From Sphingobium naphthae (lineage in GTDB: Bacteria > Pseudomonadota > Alphaproteobacteria > Sphingomonadales > Sphingomonadaceae): a stretch of 64,000 nucleotides of DNA. Below, in pieces: positions 1 through 10,873 of the stretch (its first letter is position 1; each line of letters begins with the position of its first letter). The stretch covers positions 363,424 through 427,423 of the forward strand of contig NZ_JAJGNO010000003.1 of the NCBI RefSeq assembly GCF_020782235.1, in the 5' to 3' direction. Under the pieces are notes generated by a model. It was given only the letters and a program-made list of their open reading frames with translations. It made no database searches and was not told the DNA's origin. The position numbers were made by a program, and so were the translations under genes.

Positions 1-54
1 CCTGTGCATCTAAATTACCGCCTGTTTGAAACATCGAAACTTAGGAGCCGAAAC

Positions 55-981
55 ATGGCCGAGATTACCGCTGCCGCCGTCAAGGAACTGCGCGACCGTT
101 CGGGCGCGGGCATGATGGATTGCAAGAAGGCGCTCACCGAAGCCAATGGCGACCTGGAAGCCGCGACCGACTGGCTGCGCGCCAAGGGCCTGGCCGCCGC
201 GCAGAAGAAGTCGAGCCGCACCGCCGCGGAAGGTCTTGTCGGCGTCGCCGTCGCCGGCACCAAGGGCGTGGCCGTCGAAGTGAACAGCGAAACCGACTTC
301 GTCGCCAAGAACGACCAGTTCCAGGATTTCGTCCGCACCGTGTCGGCCGTCGCGCTGGAAACCGGTGCTGCGGACGCCGAAGCGCTGTCGAACGCTGCCT
401 ATCCGGGCGGCGGCACCGTCGCTGAAAAGCTGGTGTCGAACATCGCCACCATCGGCGAGAACCAGAATGTCCGCCGCGTCGGCCATGTCGAAGTCAGCCA
501 GGGCGTGGTCGTCCCCTATGTCCACAACGCCGCTGCACCGGGCCTGGGCAAGATCGGCGTGCTGGTCGCGCTCGAGGGCGATGCGCCCGCCGACGTGCTG
601 GAGCCCCTGGGCAAGCAGCTGGCCATGCACATCGCCGCTGCCTTCCCGCTGGCGTTGTCGGCCGACGACATCGATCCCGCGCTGCTGGAGCGTGAACGCG
701 CCATCGCCGCGGAAAAGGCTGCCGAATCGGGCAAGCCCGCCGAAATCGTCGCCAAGATGGTCGACGGCGCGGTCGCCAAGTTCGCCAAGGAGCAGGCGCT
801 GCTCAGCCAGCTGTTCGTGATGGACAACAAGACCCCGGTCGCCGACGTCGTTGCCAAGGCGGCGAAGGACGCGGGCGCGTCGATCACGCTCAAGAACTAT
901 GTCCGCTTCCAGCTGGGCGAAGGCATCGAGAAGGAAGTCAGCGACTTCGCCGCCGAAGTGGCTGCCGCTGCCGGCGTCTGA
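55..981 (+). CDS. tsf: Elongation factor Ts
   Basis: EF-Ts, the guanine-nucleotide exchange factor that recycles EF-Tu.GDP to EF-Tu.GTP in the cytoplasm. The 308-aa product has an N-terminal UBA-like domain (about residues 1-45), the family signature TDFVAKN at 80-86, and the long core and dimerisation region after it. The ATG at 55 is preceded by TAGGAG at 42-47; an earlier in-frame ATG at 4 has no ribosome site and would add residues unlike the family. rpsB is expected just upstream, outside the window. In most bacteria pyrH follows directly; here a reverse-strand block of three genes separates them. A strong hairpin terminator follows. Confidence 0.98.
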   Translation: MAEITAAAVKELRDRSGAGMMDCKKALTEANGDLEAATDWLRAKGLAAAQKKSSRTAAEGLVGVAVAGTKGVAVEVNSETDFVAKNDQFQDFVRTVSAVALETGAADAEALSNAAYPGGGTVAEKLVSNIATIGENQNVRRVGHVEVSQGVVVPYVHNAAAPGLGKIGVLVALEGDAPADVLEPLGKQLAMHIAAAFPLALSADDIDPALLERERAIAAEKAAESGKPAEIVAKMVDGAVAKFAKEQALLSQLFVMDNKTPVADVVAKAAKDAGASITLKNYVRFQLGEGIEKEVSDFAAEVAAAAGV

Positions 982-1009
982 TCGTCCAATCCGATCGAAA
1001 AAATGAGAA

Positions 1010-1038
1010 GGGGCGCTCGCAGCAGCGCCCCTTTTTTT
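1010..1038. terminator. Rho-independent terminator after tsf
   Basis: An 8-bp perfect GC-rich stem (GGGGCGCT at 1010-1017 with AGCGCCCC at 1024-1031), a 6-nt loop and a run of seven T. It ends tsf transcription and lies between convergent genes. Confidence 0.92.
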
Positions 1039-1051
1039 GTGGCGCCGCGCG

Positions 1052-2560
1052 CTAGGCGACGACGCCCAGCTTGCGCCAGCGCTCCAGCGTCTGGTCGAGG
1101 AAGACAGCGGCGCTTTCCGGCGTGATGGCGGTGTCTCCCGCTGCCGGCGCGCCATCTGCCCCGCATGCCGTAGTCAGGGATATGGCGTCCGTTCGCCCCT
1201 CGGCGGCCAGCCAGGCGTCGAGCAGCCGCAGATCGTCCGGCGTTACGGCCACCGCCGATCCCAGCGCAGCGGCCGCGAGATGATCATAGCGGCGTCCTCG
1301 GGTCGAGCCGTTGGCGATAAATTGATTGAGACCCTGCACCGCCTGGATCGGGGCGGGTGCGCTTCGCCCGATGCCTGCGATCCGCGCGTGCAGCAGCAGG
1401 GCGATGATCTGCAGCGCGTTCGGCCGTCCCTGCTGGCGCATCGCCGGCAGCGCCAGCAAGTCTCCCATCGATCGCGCGCCGGAGCCCAAGGCGGCGACGA
1501 TCTCCGCATAGGCGGGCATCTGCAAGGTGATTTCGCTGAAGCTGGTGGCGATGGTCAGGCTGTCGCCGTCCACCGGCTTCAGCAGGTGCAGCATCATCGC
1601 ATCGAGCACAGCATCGCTTGCCACGCTGGCCGATGAAGTGGCGGGACGAAAGACGTCGCGGCGGAACGACTGGTTGATGACCAGGTCCTGCACATCCATG
1701 CGCAGGACGCTGCTGGCCTGCTCCGCGATCGTAGCGCGCAAGGGCGGCGGCAGCGCACCGGGCAGCAGCGTTTCGGCCAGCGACGCGGTGCCGACAAACG
1801 CCAGACCCCCGTCGGCCACTTCCTTCGCGACCTCCGAATGCCAGAGCGGATGCCATCCCTCATGCAGATATTCGTGGATCAGGTAATTGTTCGCCTGCCG
1901 CTTGACCGCGGCAAGCCGGCTTTTAAGGCCGGGCAGGATGCGGAAGCTGTTGGCGCCGCCCGCCGCCAGCTGGTCGAACAGGGCGATCGACGCCTGCATG
2001 ACGGCTTCGCTCGGCTGATCGCTTTCCTCCTTCAACAGGCGGCTGATATGGCGAAACGGGACCGATCCGAGCCAGCCGGGCTGCGCATTATAGCCGATAT
2101 AGACAAGGCCGCCGGGCGCGGTGGCGTGGCCGAGGCAGCGGACGAGCGCCGCGCGCACCGGCGGCGTGATCCAGCTATAGACGCCGTGCAGCGTCACATA
2201 ATCGAATTGTCCGAACGCGGCGGGCCATTGCTGCGCCAGCGCGACAAAGTCGCCGTCGCTGAATTGGATGTTGGTGAGACCAGCGGCCTGCGCCACGGCG
2301 CGGCCATGGTCGACATGTTCGGGCAGGAAATCGACGCCGACGAACTGCCCTTGCGGATTGGCGGCGGCCAGCAGGCACAGGCCCATGCCCTGGCCGCATC
2401 CCAGCTCCAGATAGCGGAAGGGCGCGTCGTCGCTGGCCCTGGCAGGCGCGGACCCCGCCATAGTTGCTGCCAGGTCGAGCCAGTCGGGCGCTATTTCCGG
2501 GCAGAAGCCATAGGTGTAGCCGGCAGAGGCATCATAGCCGTGAAAGTCCACCGATGGCAT
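1052..2560 (-). CDS. SAM-dependent methyltransferase with methyltransferase regulatory domain
   Basis: A 502-aa class I methyltransferase of unknown target. The SAM-binding motif I is clear (YLELGCGQGMG, about residues 51-61) and is followed by the acidic end of strand 2 (VGVDF). The middle resembles the methyltransferase regulatory domain found in putative bacterial protein lysine methyltransferases, followed by an alpha-helical C-terminal part. The ATG at 2560 matches the start of the fold. It is convergent with tsf and lies downstream of the katG-cytochrome pair on the same strand, with a gap of about 110 bp. The substrate cannot be deduced from the sequence. Confidence 0.85.
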   Translation of the reverse strand: MPSVDFHGYDASAGYTYGFCPEIAPDWLDLAATMAGSAPARASDDAPFRYLELGCGQGMGLCLLAAANPQGQFVGVDFLPEHVDHGRAVAQAAGLTNIQFSDGDFVALAQQWPAAFGQFDYVTLHGVYSWITPPVRAALVRCLGHATAPGGLVYIGYNAQPGWLGSVPFRHISRLLKEESDQPSEAVMQASIALFDQLAAGGANSFRILPGLKSRLAAVKRQANNYLIHEYLHEGWHPLWHSEVAKEVADGGLAFVGTASLAETLLPGALPPPLRATIAEQASSVLRMDVQDLVINQSFRRDVFRPATSSASVASDAVLDAMMLHLLKPVDGDSLTIATSFSEITLQMPAYAEIVAALGSGARSMGDLLALPAMRQQGRPNALQIIALLLHARIAGIGRSAPAPIQAVQGLNQFIANGSTRGRRYDHLAAAALGSAVAVTPDDLRLLDAWLAAEGRTDAISLTTACGADGAPAAGDTAITPESAAVFLDQTLERWRKLGVVA

Positions 2561-2673
2561 GATCGCTTACCCCGTGCCGCTGATTTGCCGCTGGTTAGAC
2601 AGGGCTTGCAGCCAGGGTGCAATGTCGAAACATCTCCGGCAATATTTCGCTACATCGAGCGCCGCGGCCGTGT

Positions 2674-3030
2674 CTATTTCAGCGTTGCGAGATAATCGAT
2701 CACTCGCTTGCGCTTGGCGGGATCGGAAAATCCGGCGAACGGCATCTTGGTGCCCTTGACCATGGCCTGCGGGTTGGTGAGCCAGGTGTCGAGGGTCTTG
2801 GCGTTCCAGGTGATGCCGGATTTCTTGAGCGCCGCGCTATAGGCATAGCCCGGCAGGCTTGCCGCCTTGCGGCCGACGACCCCGCGCAGATTGGGGCCGA
2901 AGCTCGTCTTGCCGGGCGCGGTGGCGTGGCAGGCGGCGCAAACGCCGAAGTCCGCAGGCGGCTGCGCGACCGCAAGCGTCGGGCAGCTCAGCGCCGCCAG
3001 CGCGGCGGTAAAGGTCAAGCGAAGGGCCAT
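2674..3030 (-). CDS. Small periplasmic class I cytochrome c
   Basis: 118 aa with a Sec signal peptide (residues 1-22, cleavage after AVA), one haem c motif CAACH at 31-35 and the distal ligand Met96 in GTKMPFAG, so a soluble mono-haem c-type electron carrier of the c2/c552 kind. I chose the ATG at 3030 because it directly precedes the signal peptide; a frame open to 3090 only adds a non-signal-like leader. It is 67 bp downstream of katG on the same strand, suggesting co-transcription and a role in periplasmic peroxide handling. That functional link is inferred. Confidence 0.9.
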   Translation of the reverse strand: MALRLTFTAALAALSCPTLAVAQPPADFGVCAACHATAPGKTSFGPNLRGVVGRKAASLPGYAYSAALKKSGITWNAKTLDTWLTNPQAMVKGTKMPFAGFSDPAKRKRVIDYLATLK

Positions 3031-3054
3031 GAATCTCGTCGTCCAGAAAGGGGA

Positions 3055-3087
3055 GGGCGGCCCGACCTCAAAAAGGCCAGGCCGCCC
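3055..3087. repeat. Hairpin between katG and cytochrome c gene
   Basis: GGGCGGCC (3055-3062) pairs perfectly with GGCCGCCC (3080-3087), with a short CC/GG inner stem. There is no T-run on the exit side, so it may slow decay or attenuate rather than terminate. Its place between katG and the cytochrome gene could set their relative expression. Confidence 0.55.
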
Positions 3088-3097
3088 CACAGGCGGA

Positions 3098-5365
3098 TCA
3101 GAAGCGATCCGCGTTCATCACCTTGGTCCAGGCGGCGGCGAAGTCGTCGACAAACTTCTGCTTGGCATCGTCCGACGCATAGACTTCCGCCACGGCGCGC
3201 AGCTCGGAATTGGAACCGAAGACCAGGTCGACCGGCGTGGCCGTCCACTTGGCGGCGCCGGTCTTCCGATCCTTGCCGTCATAGAGGCCCGGCGTCGCCG
3301 CCTTGCTCCACACCGTGTCCATCGTCAGCAGGTTGACGAAGAAGTCGTTGCTGAGCGTGCCGGGACGCGTGGTGAGCACGCCCGCCTTGGTCGCGCCGCT
3401 GGTCGCGCCCAGCGCCCGCATGCCACCGACCAGAACGGTCATTTCGGGCACGGTGAGCTCCAGCGCATCGGCCTTGTCCACCAGCGCCTCCGCCGGGCCA
3501 ACTTCCGCCTTCGCCGTATAATAGTTGCGGAAGCCGTCCGCCTTGGGCTCGAGATAGGCGAAGGAGGCGACATCGGTCTGGGCCTGCGCCGCATCGACCC
3601 GGCCCGGCGTGAAGGGCAGGCTGATGCGATGGCCGCCGCGCTGCGCCGCCTGTTCGATGGCGGCGTTGCCGGCCAGGACGATCAGGTCCGCCATCGACAC
3701 CTGCTTGCCCGACTTGGCGAAGTCGGCCTGGATCGCGGTCAGCTTGGTCAGCACCTTGGCGAGTTCGGCCGGATCATTGACCGCCCAGCCACGCTGCGGG
3801 TCGAGCCGCAGGCGCGCGCCATTGGCCCCGCCGCGCATGTCGGTGCTGCGGAAGGTCGATGCCGAAGCCCACGCCGCGCGGACCAGTTCGGGCGTGGTGA
3901 GGCCCGAAGAGAGGACCGCAGCCTTCAGCTTGGCCTGATCGGCTTCACCAATGGCGGCGAAGCTGGGTTCGGGCAGCGGGTCCTGCCAGCTATAGGTTTC
4001 GGACGGAATGTCCTTGCCCAGATAGCGGGCCTGCGGGCCCAGGTCGCGATGGGTCAGCTTGAACCAGGCGCGCGCGAAGGCCTTGCTGAACAGCTCGGGA
4101 TTCTTCTGCCAGCTTTCCAGAACCTTGCGGAAACCCGGGTCTTCCTTCAACGCGATGTCGGTCGTGAACATGATCGGCGCGTGCCGCTTGTCCTTCAGAT
4201 GCGCGTCGGGCACCAGCTGCGCCGCGTTGGGATCGGTCGGGATCCACTGGGTCGCGCCGGCCGGGCTCTTGGTCTTGACCCAGTCGAAGTTCAGCAGATT
4301 GTCGATATACTGCGTCGTGAACTGGGTCGGCGATGCAGACCATGCGCCTTCCAGGCCGGACGTCAGCGTATCTTCGGCCATGCCCTTGCCGCACTTGTTG
4401 TGCCAGCCAAGCCCCTGTTCCTCCAGCGTCGCAGCAGTGGGTTCCGCGCCCAGGCACGCGTCGGGCTTCTTGGCGCCATGCGCCTTGCCGAACGTATGGC
4501 CGCCCGCGATCAGCGCCAGCGTTTCCTCGTCATCCATCGCCATGTTGCCAAAGGCCCGGCGAATGTCGGCGGCCGCGCCGATCGGGTCATGATTGCCGCC
4601 CGGACCTTCCGGGTTCACATAGATGAGGCCCATGGTCGTCGCCGCGAGCGAGCGCTTGAGCGTACCGTCCGGGTTGGACCGATCGGTGCCCATCATCTTG
4701 GTTTCCGGACCCCAGAAGACGACATCGGGCTGCCAGGCGTCGATACGGCCGCCGGCAAAGCCCACGGTCTTGAAGCCCATATCCTCCAGCGCGACATTGC
4801 CCGACAGGACCATCAGGTCGCCCCAGCTCAGCTTACGGCCATATTTCTGCTTGATCGGCCAGACCAGGCGGCGCGCCTTGTCCAGGCTGACATTGTCCGG
4901 CCAGCTGTTGAGCGGGTCGAAGCGCTGTTCGCCGCCGTCCGAACCGCCGCGACCATCGCCCACGCGGTAGGTGCCCGCGCTATGCCAGGCCATGCGGATG
5001 AAGAAGGGGCCATAATGTCCATAGTCGGCCGGCCACCAGGGCTGTGAGGTGGTCAGCGCCTTGCGGATGTCGGCTTTGACCGCTTCCAGATCCAGGCTGT
5101 TGAATTCCTTCACATAGTCATAGTCGGCGCCATAGGGGTTCGACATGGATTCATGCTGGCGCAGCGCGGTGAGGTCCAGCCGGCTCGGCCACCAGTCCTT
5201 GTTGGTCATGCCGCCGGGCTTTTCCTTGACCGGGGGCTGCGGATTTTCGCTGACGGTCTCGGCTTCGGTCGCCTGGGTCTTCTTGGGCGCATGCTCCTGC
5301 GCGAATGCCGGGGTCATGGCCGCGGCGACGAGCAGCGCCAGAATAGAGGTGGATGTCCTTCGCAT
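3098..5365 (-). CDS. katG: Catalase-peroxidase with Sec signal peptide
   Basis: Bifunctional haem catalase-peroxidase that breaks down hydrogen peroxide. The 755-aa chain carries all key residues: distal Arg124-Trp127-His128 (RMAWH), Tyr249 and Met275, which with Trp127 form the Met-Tyr-Trp adduct needed for catalase activity, and proximal His290 in GGHTFG. The numbering is offset by 20 from M. tuberculosis KatG. The first 22 residues are a typical signal peptide ending AFAQ, so this is an exported form (KatP-like). The ATG at 5365 follows a purine-rich ribosome site. Long and two-domain as usual, with no frameshift. Confidence 0.97.
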   Translation of the reverse strand: MRRTSTSILALLVAAAMTPAFAQEHAPKKTQATEAETVSENPQPPVKEKPGGMTNKDWWPSRLDLTALRQHESMSNPYGADYDYVKEFNSLDLEAVKADIRKALTTSQPWWPADYGHYGPFFIRMAWHSAGTYRVGDGRGGSDGGEQRFDPLNSWPDNVSLDKARRLVWPIKQKYGRKLSWGDLMVLSGNVALEDMGFKTVGFAGGRIDAWQPDVVFWGPETKMMGTDRSNPDGTLKRSLAATTMGLIYVNPEGPGGNHDPIGAAADIRRAFGNMAMDDEETLALIAGGHTFGKAHGAKKPDACLGAEPTAATLEEQGLGWHNKCGKGMAEDTLTSGLEGAWSASPTQFTTQYIDNLLNFDWVKTKSPAGATQWIPTDPNAAQLVPDAHLKDKRHAPIMFTTDIALKEDPGFRKVLESWQKNPELFSKAFARAWFKLTHRDLGPQARYLGKDIPSETYSWQDPLPEPSFAAIGEADQAKLKAAVLSSGLTTPELVRAAWASASTFRSTDMRGGANGARLRLDPQRGWAVNDPAELAKVLTKLTAIQADFAKSGKQVSMADLIVLAGNAAIEQAAQRGGHRISLPFTPGRVDAAQAQTDVASFAYLEPKADGFRNYYTAKAEVGPAEALVDKADALELTVPEMTVLVGGMRALGATSGATKAGVLTTRPGTLSNDFFVNLLTMDTVWSKAATPGLYDGKDRKTGAAKWTATPVDLVFGSNSELRAVAEVYASDDAKQKFVDDFAAAWTKVMNADRF

Positions 5366-5441
5366 ATCATTCTCCCTGTTTGGTGCAGGCGGGACTGCCT
5401 TGGCCCCTGCGGATAGGGGCGTGCGGAAAAGAGGGAAAATT

Positions 5442-5480
5442 GATTGATCTGCTCACAATCATCGGCCTTGGCGATCAATC
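5442..5480. promoter_or_regulatory. Inverted repeat between divergent katG and pyrH
   Basis: GATTGATC (5442-5449) and GATCAATC (5473-5480) form a perfect 8-bp inverted repeat with a 23-nt spacer, in the 271-bp region between the divergent starts of katG and pyrH. It does not match the OxyR spacing pattern. It could be an operator; no other landmark is visible in this gap. Confidence 0.3.
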
Positions 5481-5636
5481 GGTACGCTATGGCAACAAGC
5501 AGGCGGCAGGAACGAGGCGGATCTTCTTTTGTGCGCGAAGCGCTTTTCCGCCCGCAAACGCCGCTTGGCTTTGCCGCCGCGCCCGACTAAGGTCCGCGCC
5601 GCTTCCCGCCCAATCGCCAAGGATGATCGACCGCCC

Positions 5637-6362
5637 ATGACCCGGCCTGCTTTCAAGCGCATATTGTTGAAATTGTCGGGCGAAGTGCTGATGGGCCAGG
5701 GGCAGTTCGGCATCGAGCCCGAAACGGTGGCGCGCGTCGCGGGCGAAATCGCGGCGGCCAAGGATGCGGGCTTTGAACTGTGCGTCGTGGTCGGCGGCGG
5801 CAACATCTTCCGCGGCCTCGCTGGCGCGGCGGCGGGGTTCGACCGGGCGAGCGCGGACTATATGGGCATGCTCGCCACCGTCATGAACGCGCTGGCGGTG
5901 CAGAATGCGCTGGAAAAGCTGGGCTATGACACCCGCGTTCAGTCGGCGATCCCGATGGCGTCGGTGTGCGAACCCTATATCCGGCGCAAGGCGGTGCGGC
6001 ACATGGAAAAGGGCCGGATCGTCATCTTCGCGGCGGGCACCGGCAGCCCCTTCTTCACCACCGACACGACGGCGGCGCTCCGCGCGGCGGAAATGAGCTG
6101 CGACGCGCTGTTCAAGGGCACCAGCGTCGATGGCATCTACAATGCCGATCCCAAGAAAGTGCCCGATGCCGCGCGCTATGACGAAATCGGCTTCGATCAG
6201 GTGCTGAACGACAATCTCAAGGTGATGGACGCCAGCGCCATTGCCCTGTGCCGTGAGAATAATATCCCCATCGTCGTCTTCAACATCCGCGAGACGGGCA
6301 ATCTGGCCAAGGTGCTCGCGGGCGAAGGCGTGGCGACGATAGTGCAAAATCAGGAGCGTTGA
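5637..6362 (+). CDS. pyrH: UMP kinase
   Basis: Hexameric bacterial UMP kinase, making UDP from UMP with ATP; allosterically controlled by GTP and UTP in known members. The 241-aa product begins [10 protein letters not shown], the family's phosphate-binding start, and has the GGGNIFRG motif near residue 55 and [10 protein letters not shown] near 143. The ATG at 5637 fits family length and has AAGGA at 5619-5623; the frame is open to 5529 but those residues are not conserved. First gene of the envelope operon; frr follows after 6 bp. Confidence 0.97.
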   Translation: MTRPAFKRILLKLSGEVLMGQGQFGIEPETVARVAGEIAAAKDAGFELCVVVGGGNIFRGLAGAAAGFDRASADYMGMLATVMNALAVQNALEKLGYDTRVQSAIPMASVCEPYIRRKAVRHMEKGRIVIFAAGTGSPFFTTDTTAALRAAEMSCDALFKGTSVDGIYNADPKKVPDAARYDEIGFDQVLNDNLKVMDASAIALCRENNIPIVVFNIRETGNLAKVLAGEGVATIVQNQER

Positions 6363-6368
6363 AAGACC

Positions 6369-6926
6369 ATGCCGCAATATAACAAAGCCGATCTGGAGCG
6401 CCGCATGGCCGGCGCGCTCGAATCGCTGAAGGGCGACCTCACCGGCCTGCGCACTGGCCGCGCCAATGTGCAGCTGCTCGATCCGGTGACCGTCGAAGTC
6501 TATGGCGCGCACATGCCGCTCAACCAGGTCGCGACCGTTTCCGCGCCCGAACCGCGGATGCTGTCGGTCCAGGTGTGGGACAAGAGCAATGTCGGGCCCT
6601 GCGACAAGGCGATCCGTTCGGCCGGCCTGGGCCTCAACCCGATCGTCGACGGCCAGACGCTGCGCCTGCCGATCCCCGACCTCACCGAGGAGCGCCGCAA
6701 GGAACTGGCCAAGCTCGCCAGCAAATATGCCGAAGGCGCGCGTGTCGCCGTGCGCAATGTGCGCCGCGACGGCATGGACAGCCTGAAGACCGACGAGAAG
6801 AAGGGCGAAATCAGCGAGGACGAGCGCAAGCGCCTGGAAACCGAGGTGCAGAAGCTGACTGACAGCACCATCGCGGACATCGATGCGGCGTCGAGCGCGA
6901 AGGAGAAGGAAATTCTCGGCCAGTAA
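6369..6926 (+). CDS. frr: Ribosome recycling factor
   Basis: RRF splits post-termination ribosomes together with EF-G. The 185-aa length is exactly that of the family. The conserved start ([12 protein letters not shown]) and the LRTGRAN segment of domain I are present, as is the C-terminal helix ending in [10 protein letters not shown]. It lies 6 bp after pyrH, the classical pairing, so translation is probably coupled. Confidence 0.98.
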   Translation: MPQYNKADLERRMAGALESLKGDLTGLRTGRANVQLLDPVTVEVYGAHMPLNQVATVSAPEPRMLSVQVWDKSNVGPCDKAIRSAGLGLNPIVDGQTLRLPIPDLTEERRKELAKLASKYAEGARVAVRNVRRDGMDSLKTDEKKGEISEDERKRLETEVQKLTDSTIADIDAASSAKEKEILGQ

Positions 6927-6970
6927 GCCGGGGCTTTCCTTTCGCGGCCAACGCACGCATTGTCTTTCTG

Positions 6971-7711
<741 letters not shown>

Positions 7712-7714
7712 TCC

Positions 7715-8494
7715 ATGGCCAGTGAACTTCGTACCCGCAGCATCGTCGGCGTCGCGCTCATCGCGCTGGCGCTGGGGGCGCTGCTGGCCGGCGGGCTGCT
7801 TTTCTGGCTGCTGCTGGTTGTGGCGGGCGTGCTGATGCAGGGCGAATGGGGCGACCTGACCGGCGCGACGCCCGAACAGCGCAAGGCGGCGATGTTCGCC
7901 GTCTCCATCCCGCTCGCCTTGCTGTGCCCGCTGGCCGCGGGCATCGATTGGCCGGTGCTGGTCGCGGGCGCGGCGGCCTTCTTCTTCGTCGCCTTCACCA
8001 GCCGCAAGCCGGCCCTGGCGCTGGGCATCCCCTATGTCTGCCTGCCGGTCACCGCCTTGCTGTTCCTGCGCGGGGAGCAGCCCTATGCCTATGGGCTGCT
8101 GCTCGCCTTCTGGGCGCTGGGGCTGGTCTGGGCGACCGACATCGGCGCCTATTTCGCCGGACGCGCGATCGGCGGGCCCAAGCTGGCGCCGCGCGTGAGC
8201 CCGTCCAAGACCTGGGCGGGGCTGGCCGGCGGCGTGCTGGCGGCGCTGGTGCTGGGCTTCCTGCTGCATCGCTTCGCCGGCCTGCCGATCCAGCTGGCGG
8301 CGGCGAGCGGCCTGCTCGCCGTGGCGGCGCAGCTGGGCGATCTTCTGGAAAGCGCGATGAAGCGGCGCGTGGGCGTCAAGGACAGCGGCACCTTGCTGCC
8401 CGGCCATGGCGGGGTGATGGATAGGCTGGATGGCGTGGTTGCGGCTGCGCCGCTCGCCGCGCTGCTCTATCTGGTGCTGGCGCAGGCGGCATGA
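7715..8494 (+). CDS. cdsA: Phosphatidate cytidylyltransferase
   Basis: Integral inner-membrane enzyme making CDP-diacylglycerol, the precursor of all phospholipids here. 259 aa with several hydrophobic helices from residue 10 on. The C-terminal signature runs from RVSPSKTWAG through AQLGDLLESAMKRRVGVKD to PGHGGVMDRLDG, with the catalytic Asp residues. It overlaps dxr by 4 bp (ATGA), so the two are translationally coupled. Confidence 0.97.
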   Translation: MASELRTRSIVGVALIALALGALLAGGLLFWLLLVVAGVLMQGEWGDLTGATPEQRKAAMFAVSIPLALLCPLAAGIDWPVLVAGAAAFFFVAFTSRKPALALGIPYVCLPVTALLFLRGEQPYAYGLLLAFWALGLVWATDIGAYFAGRAIGGPKLAPRVSPSKTWAGLAGGVLAALVLGFLLHRFAGLPIQLAAASGLLAVAAQLGDLLESAMKRRVGVKDSGTLLPGHGGVMDRLDGVVAAAPLAALLYLVLAQAA

Positions 8495-9645
8495 AGAGCG
8501 TCTCCATATTCGGCGCCACGGGATCGGTCGGCCTGTCGACCCTGGATCTGGTGCGGCGCGATCCCGACGCCTATCGCGTCGTCGCACTGACCGCCAACAG
8601 CGATGTCGATGGCCTCGCCGCTCAGGCGAAGGCGGTCGGCGCGCAGATCGCGGTCATCGCGCAGGACAGCCTCTATGCCGCGCTTCGGGATGCGCTCGCA
8701 GGCTCGGGCGTCGAGGCGGCGGCGGGCGAGGCGGCGCTGGTCGACGCGGCGGGGCAGGGCGCGGACTGGACCATGGCCGCGATCGTCGGCTGCGCGGGCC
8801 TTCCGCCCACCATGGCGGCGCTCAAGGCTGGCGGCACGGTGGCGCTCGCCAACAAGGAATCGCTGGTGTCGGCGGGCGGCCTGATGATGGCTGCGGCGCA
8901 GGAGTCGGGCGCCACCCTGCTGCCGGTCGACAGCGAACACAACGCCATTTTCCAATGCCTTGCCGGCGGCGCTATCGACGATGTCGCAAGGATCATCCTG
9001 ACCGCCAGCGGTGGCCCGTTCCGCACCCGCAGCCGCGCCGAGATGGTCGGCATCACCCCGGCGCAGGCGGTAGCCCACCCCAATTGGTCGATGGGAGCGA
9101 AGATCAGCGTCGACAGCGCGACGATGATGAACAAGGGGCTGGAACTGATCGAGGCCGATCATCTCTTCCCCGTCGGGCTCGACCGGATCGAGATACTGGT
9201 CCATCCGCAGTCGGTCATTCATTCGATGGTCGAATATCGCGACTGTTCGACGCTGGCACAGCTTGGCGCGCCCGACATGCGTATCCCGATCGCCCATGCG
9301 CTTGCCTGGCCCGATCGCATCGCGACGCCCTGCCAGAAGCTGGACCTCGCAACCATTGGCAGGCTCGACTTCGAAGCGCCTGATGCGGAACGCTTTCCCG
9401 CACTGCGGCTCGCCCGCGCGGCCGCTGCGGAAGGGGGCGCCACGCCCGCCATCCTCAATGCCGCCAACGAAGTGGCGGTGGCGGCTTTCCTGGGCGGTCG
9501 CATCGGCTTCCTTGATATTGCCATGATTGTGGAGGATGTGTTGGGCCGGTATAGCGCAGGACGGCCCAGCACGATCGGGGACGTGCTGGCGGCCGATGCG
9601 CGGGCCCGCGACGTCGCCTGTCAGGTGATGCGGCAGGCCAGCTAA
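8491..9645 (+). CDS. dxr: 1-deoxy-D-xylulose 5-phosphate reductoisomerase
   Basis: Second step of the MEP isoprenoid pathway: rearrangement and NADPH reduction of DXP to MEP; it feeds uppS upstream. 384 aa; NADPH-binding SIFGATGSVGLSTL at the start, metal ligands and active site in PVDSEHNAIFQCL, and the NWSMGAKISVDSATMMNKGLE block. The ATG at 8491 overlaps the cdsA stop. Confidence 0.98.
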   Translation: MKSVSIFGATGSVGLSTLDLVRRDPDAYRVVALTANSDVDGLAAQAKAVGAQIAVIAQDSLYAALRDALAGSGVEAAAGEAALVDAAGQGADWTMAAIVGCAGLPPTMAALKAGGTVALANKESLVSAGGLMMAAAQESGATLLPVDSEHNAIFQCLAGGAIDDVARIILTASGGPFRTRSRAEMVGITPAQAVAHPNWSMGAKISVDSATMMNKGLELIEADHLFPVGLDRIEILVHPQSVIHSMVEYRDCSTLAQLGAPDMRIPIAHALAWPDRIATPCQKLDLATIGRLDFEAPDAERFPALRLARAAAAEGGATPAILNAANEVAVAAFLGGRIGFLDIAMIVEDVLGRYSAGRPSTIGDVLAADARARDVACQVMRQAS

Positions 9646-9661
9646 TGGAAAGATTGACCGC

Positions 9662-10795
9662 TTGATCCAGAATCCCGGCTTCCTGCTGACCGTGCTGGCC
9701 TTCGTGGCGGTCATCGGACCGCTCGTCTTCGTCCATGAGCTTGGCCATTATCTCGTCGGCCGCTGGTGCGGGGTGAAGGCAGAGGCCTTCTCGATCGGCT
9801 TTGGTCCCGAACTGTTCGCCTGGGTGGACAAGCGTGGCACGCGCTGGCGCGTGGCGGCGCTGCCGCTGGGCGGCTATGTCCGCTTCAAGGGCGACATGAA
9901 CGCGGCCAGCATGACCGATCCGGCCTGGCTGCAAATGCCTGCGAAGGAACGGGCGGAAAGCTTCCCGGCCAAGCCGCTGTGGCAACGCGCCGCCATCGTC
10001 GCCGCCGGCCCGGCGATCAACTTCCTGTTCGCGATCCTCATCATCGCCACCTTCGCCTTCGTCCATGGCGAAAGCCGCACCCCCGCCGTCGCGGGTGTTG
10101 TCGAGCAGGGCAGCGCCGCCGATGCCGCGGGCATCCAGGTTGGCGACCGCATCCTGTCCTTCAACGGGCGGGCGATGGACACCTATACCGACATGGTCAT
10201 GTACACCCGTATCCGGCCGGGCGAGCCCGTCGACGTCGTGATCGACCGGGGCGGCAAGCGGCTGGAGATCCAGACGCGCATCGGCGCGGTGATGGAGGAT
10301 GACGGCTTTGGCCAGCAATATCGCGTCGGCCGCCTGGGCATCGGTGCCAGCGATCCGGTGGTCGAGCGCGTCGGCCTGCTGCGCGCGCCGGTGGTGGCGA
10401 TTGAGCGCACCGGACAGATCGTGCGCACCATGGTCGAAACGCTGGGCCAGATCGTCACGGGCGGACGATCGGTCAAGGAACTGGGCGGCCCGCTCAAGAT
10501 CGCGCAGGTGTCGGGGCAGGCCGCGACGTTGGGGCTGGAAAGCTTCATCTTCTTCGCCGCGCTCATCTCGATTAACTTGGGGTTCATCAACCTCTTGCCA
10601 ATCCCCATGCTCGATGGCGGGCATCTGCTCTTTTACGGGATCGAGGCGGTGCAGCGGCGTCCGGTCAGCGCGCAGGCGCAGGAATGGGCCTATCGGTCGG
10701 GCCTGGCGGTGCTGATGGCGATGATGCTGCTGGTGACTTTCAACGATTTGTCGTCTTTCGGGCTTTGGAAAAGCCTGTCCGGCTTGATCGGCTGA
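9662..10795 (+). CDS. rseP: Membrane zinc metalloprotease, site-2 type
   Basis: Intramembrane protease that cleaves anti-sigma factors and signal peptides in the envelope stress pathway. 377 aa; zinc motif HELGH at 25-29 in the first membrane helix, one PDZ domain (about 115-190), and the third zinc ligand in the late motif PIPMLDGGH. It probably starts with TTG at 9662: there is no ATG between the preceding stop and HELGH, and GGAAAG at 9647-9652 is a suitable ribosome site. A rare start codon may keep its level low. Next in the operon is bamA, as in most proteobacteria. Confidence 0.95.
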   Translation: MIQNPGFLLTVLAFVAVIGPLVFVHELGHYLVGRWCGVKAEAFSIGFGPELFAWVDKRGTRWRVAALPLGGYVRFKGDMNAASMTDPAWLQMPAKERAESFPAKPLWQRAAIVAAGPAINFLFAILIIATFAFVHGESRTPAVAGVVEQGSAADAAGIQVGDRILSFNGRAMDTYTDMVMYTRIRPGEPVDVVIDRGGKRLEIQTRIGAVMEDDGFGQQYRVGRLGIGASDPVVERVGLLRAPVVAIERTGQIVRTMVETLGQIVTGGRSVKELGGPLKIAQVSGQAATLGLESFIFFAALISINLGFINLLPIPMLDGGHLLFYGIEAVQRRPVSAQAQEWAYRSGLAVLMAMMLLVTFNDLSSFGLWKSLSGLIG

Positions 10796-10873
10796 CGCGC
10801 TTCGGGCAGGGAAGCGCGGCTTGGCGTCGTCTGTTGCGACGGAAACATTCTTTTTTGCGTTTGAGGTGAGCGG

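Noticed and set aside
2867..5047. A 726-codon forward open frame opposite katG
   Set aside because: Shadow of katG; all katG active-site residues are on the reverse strand.
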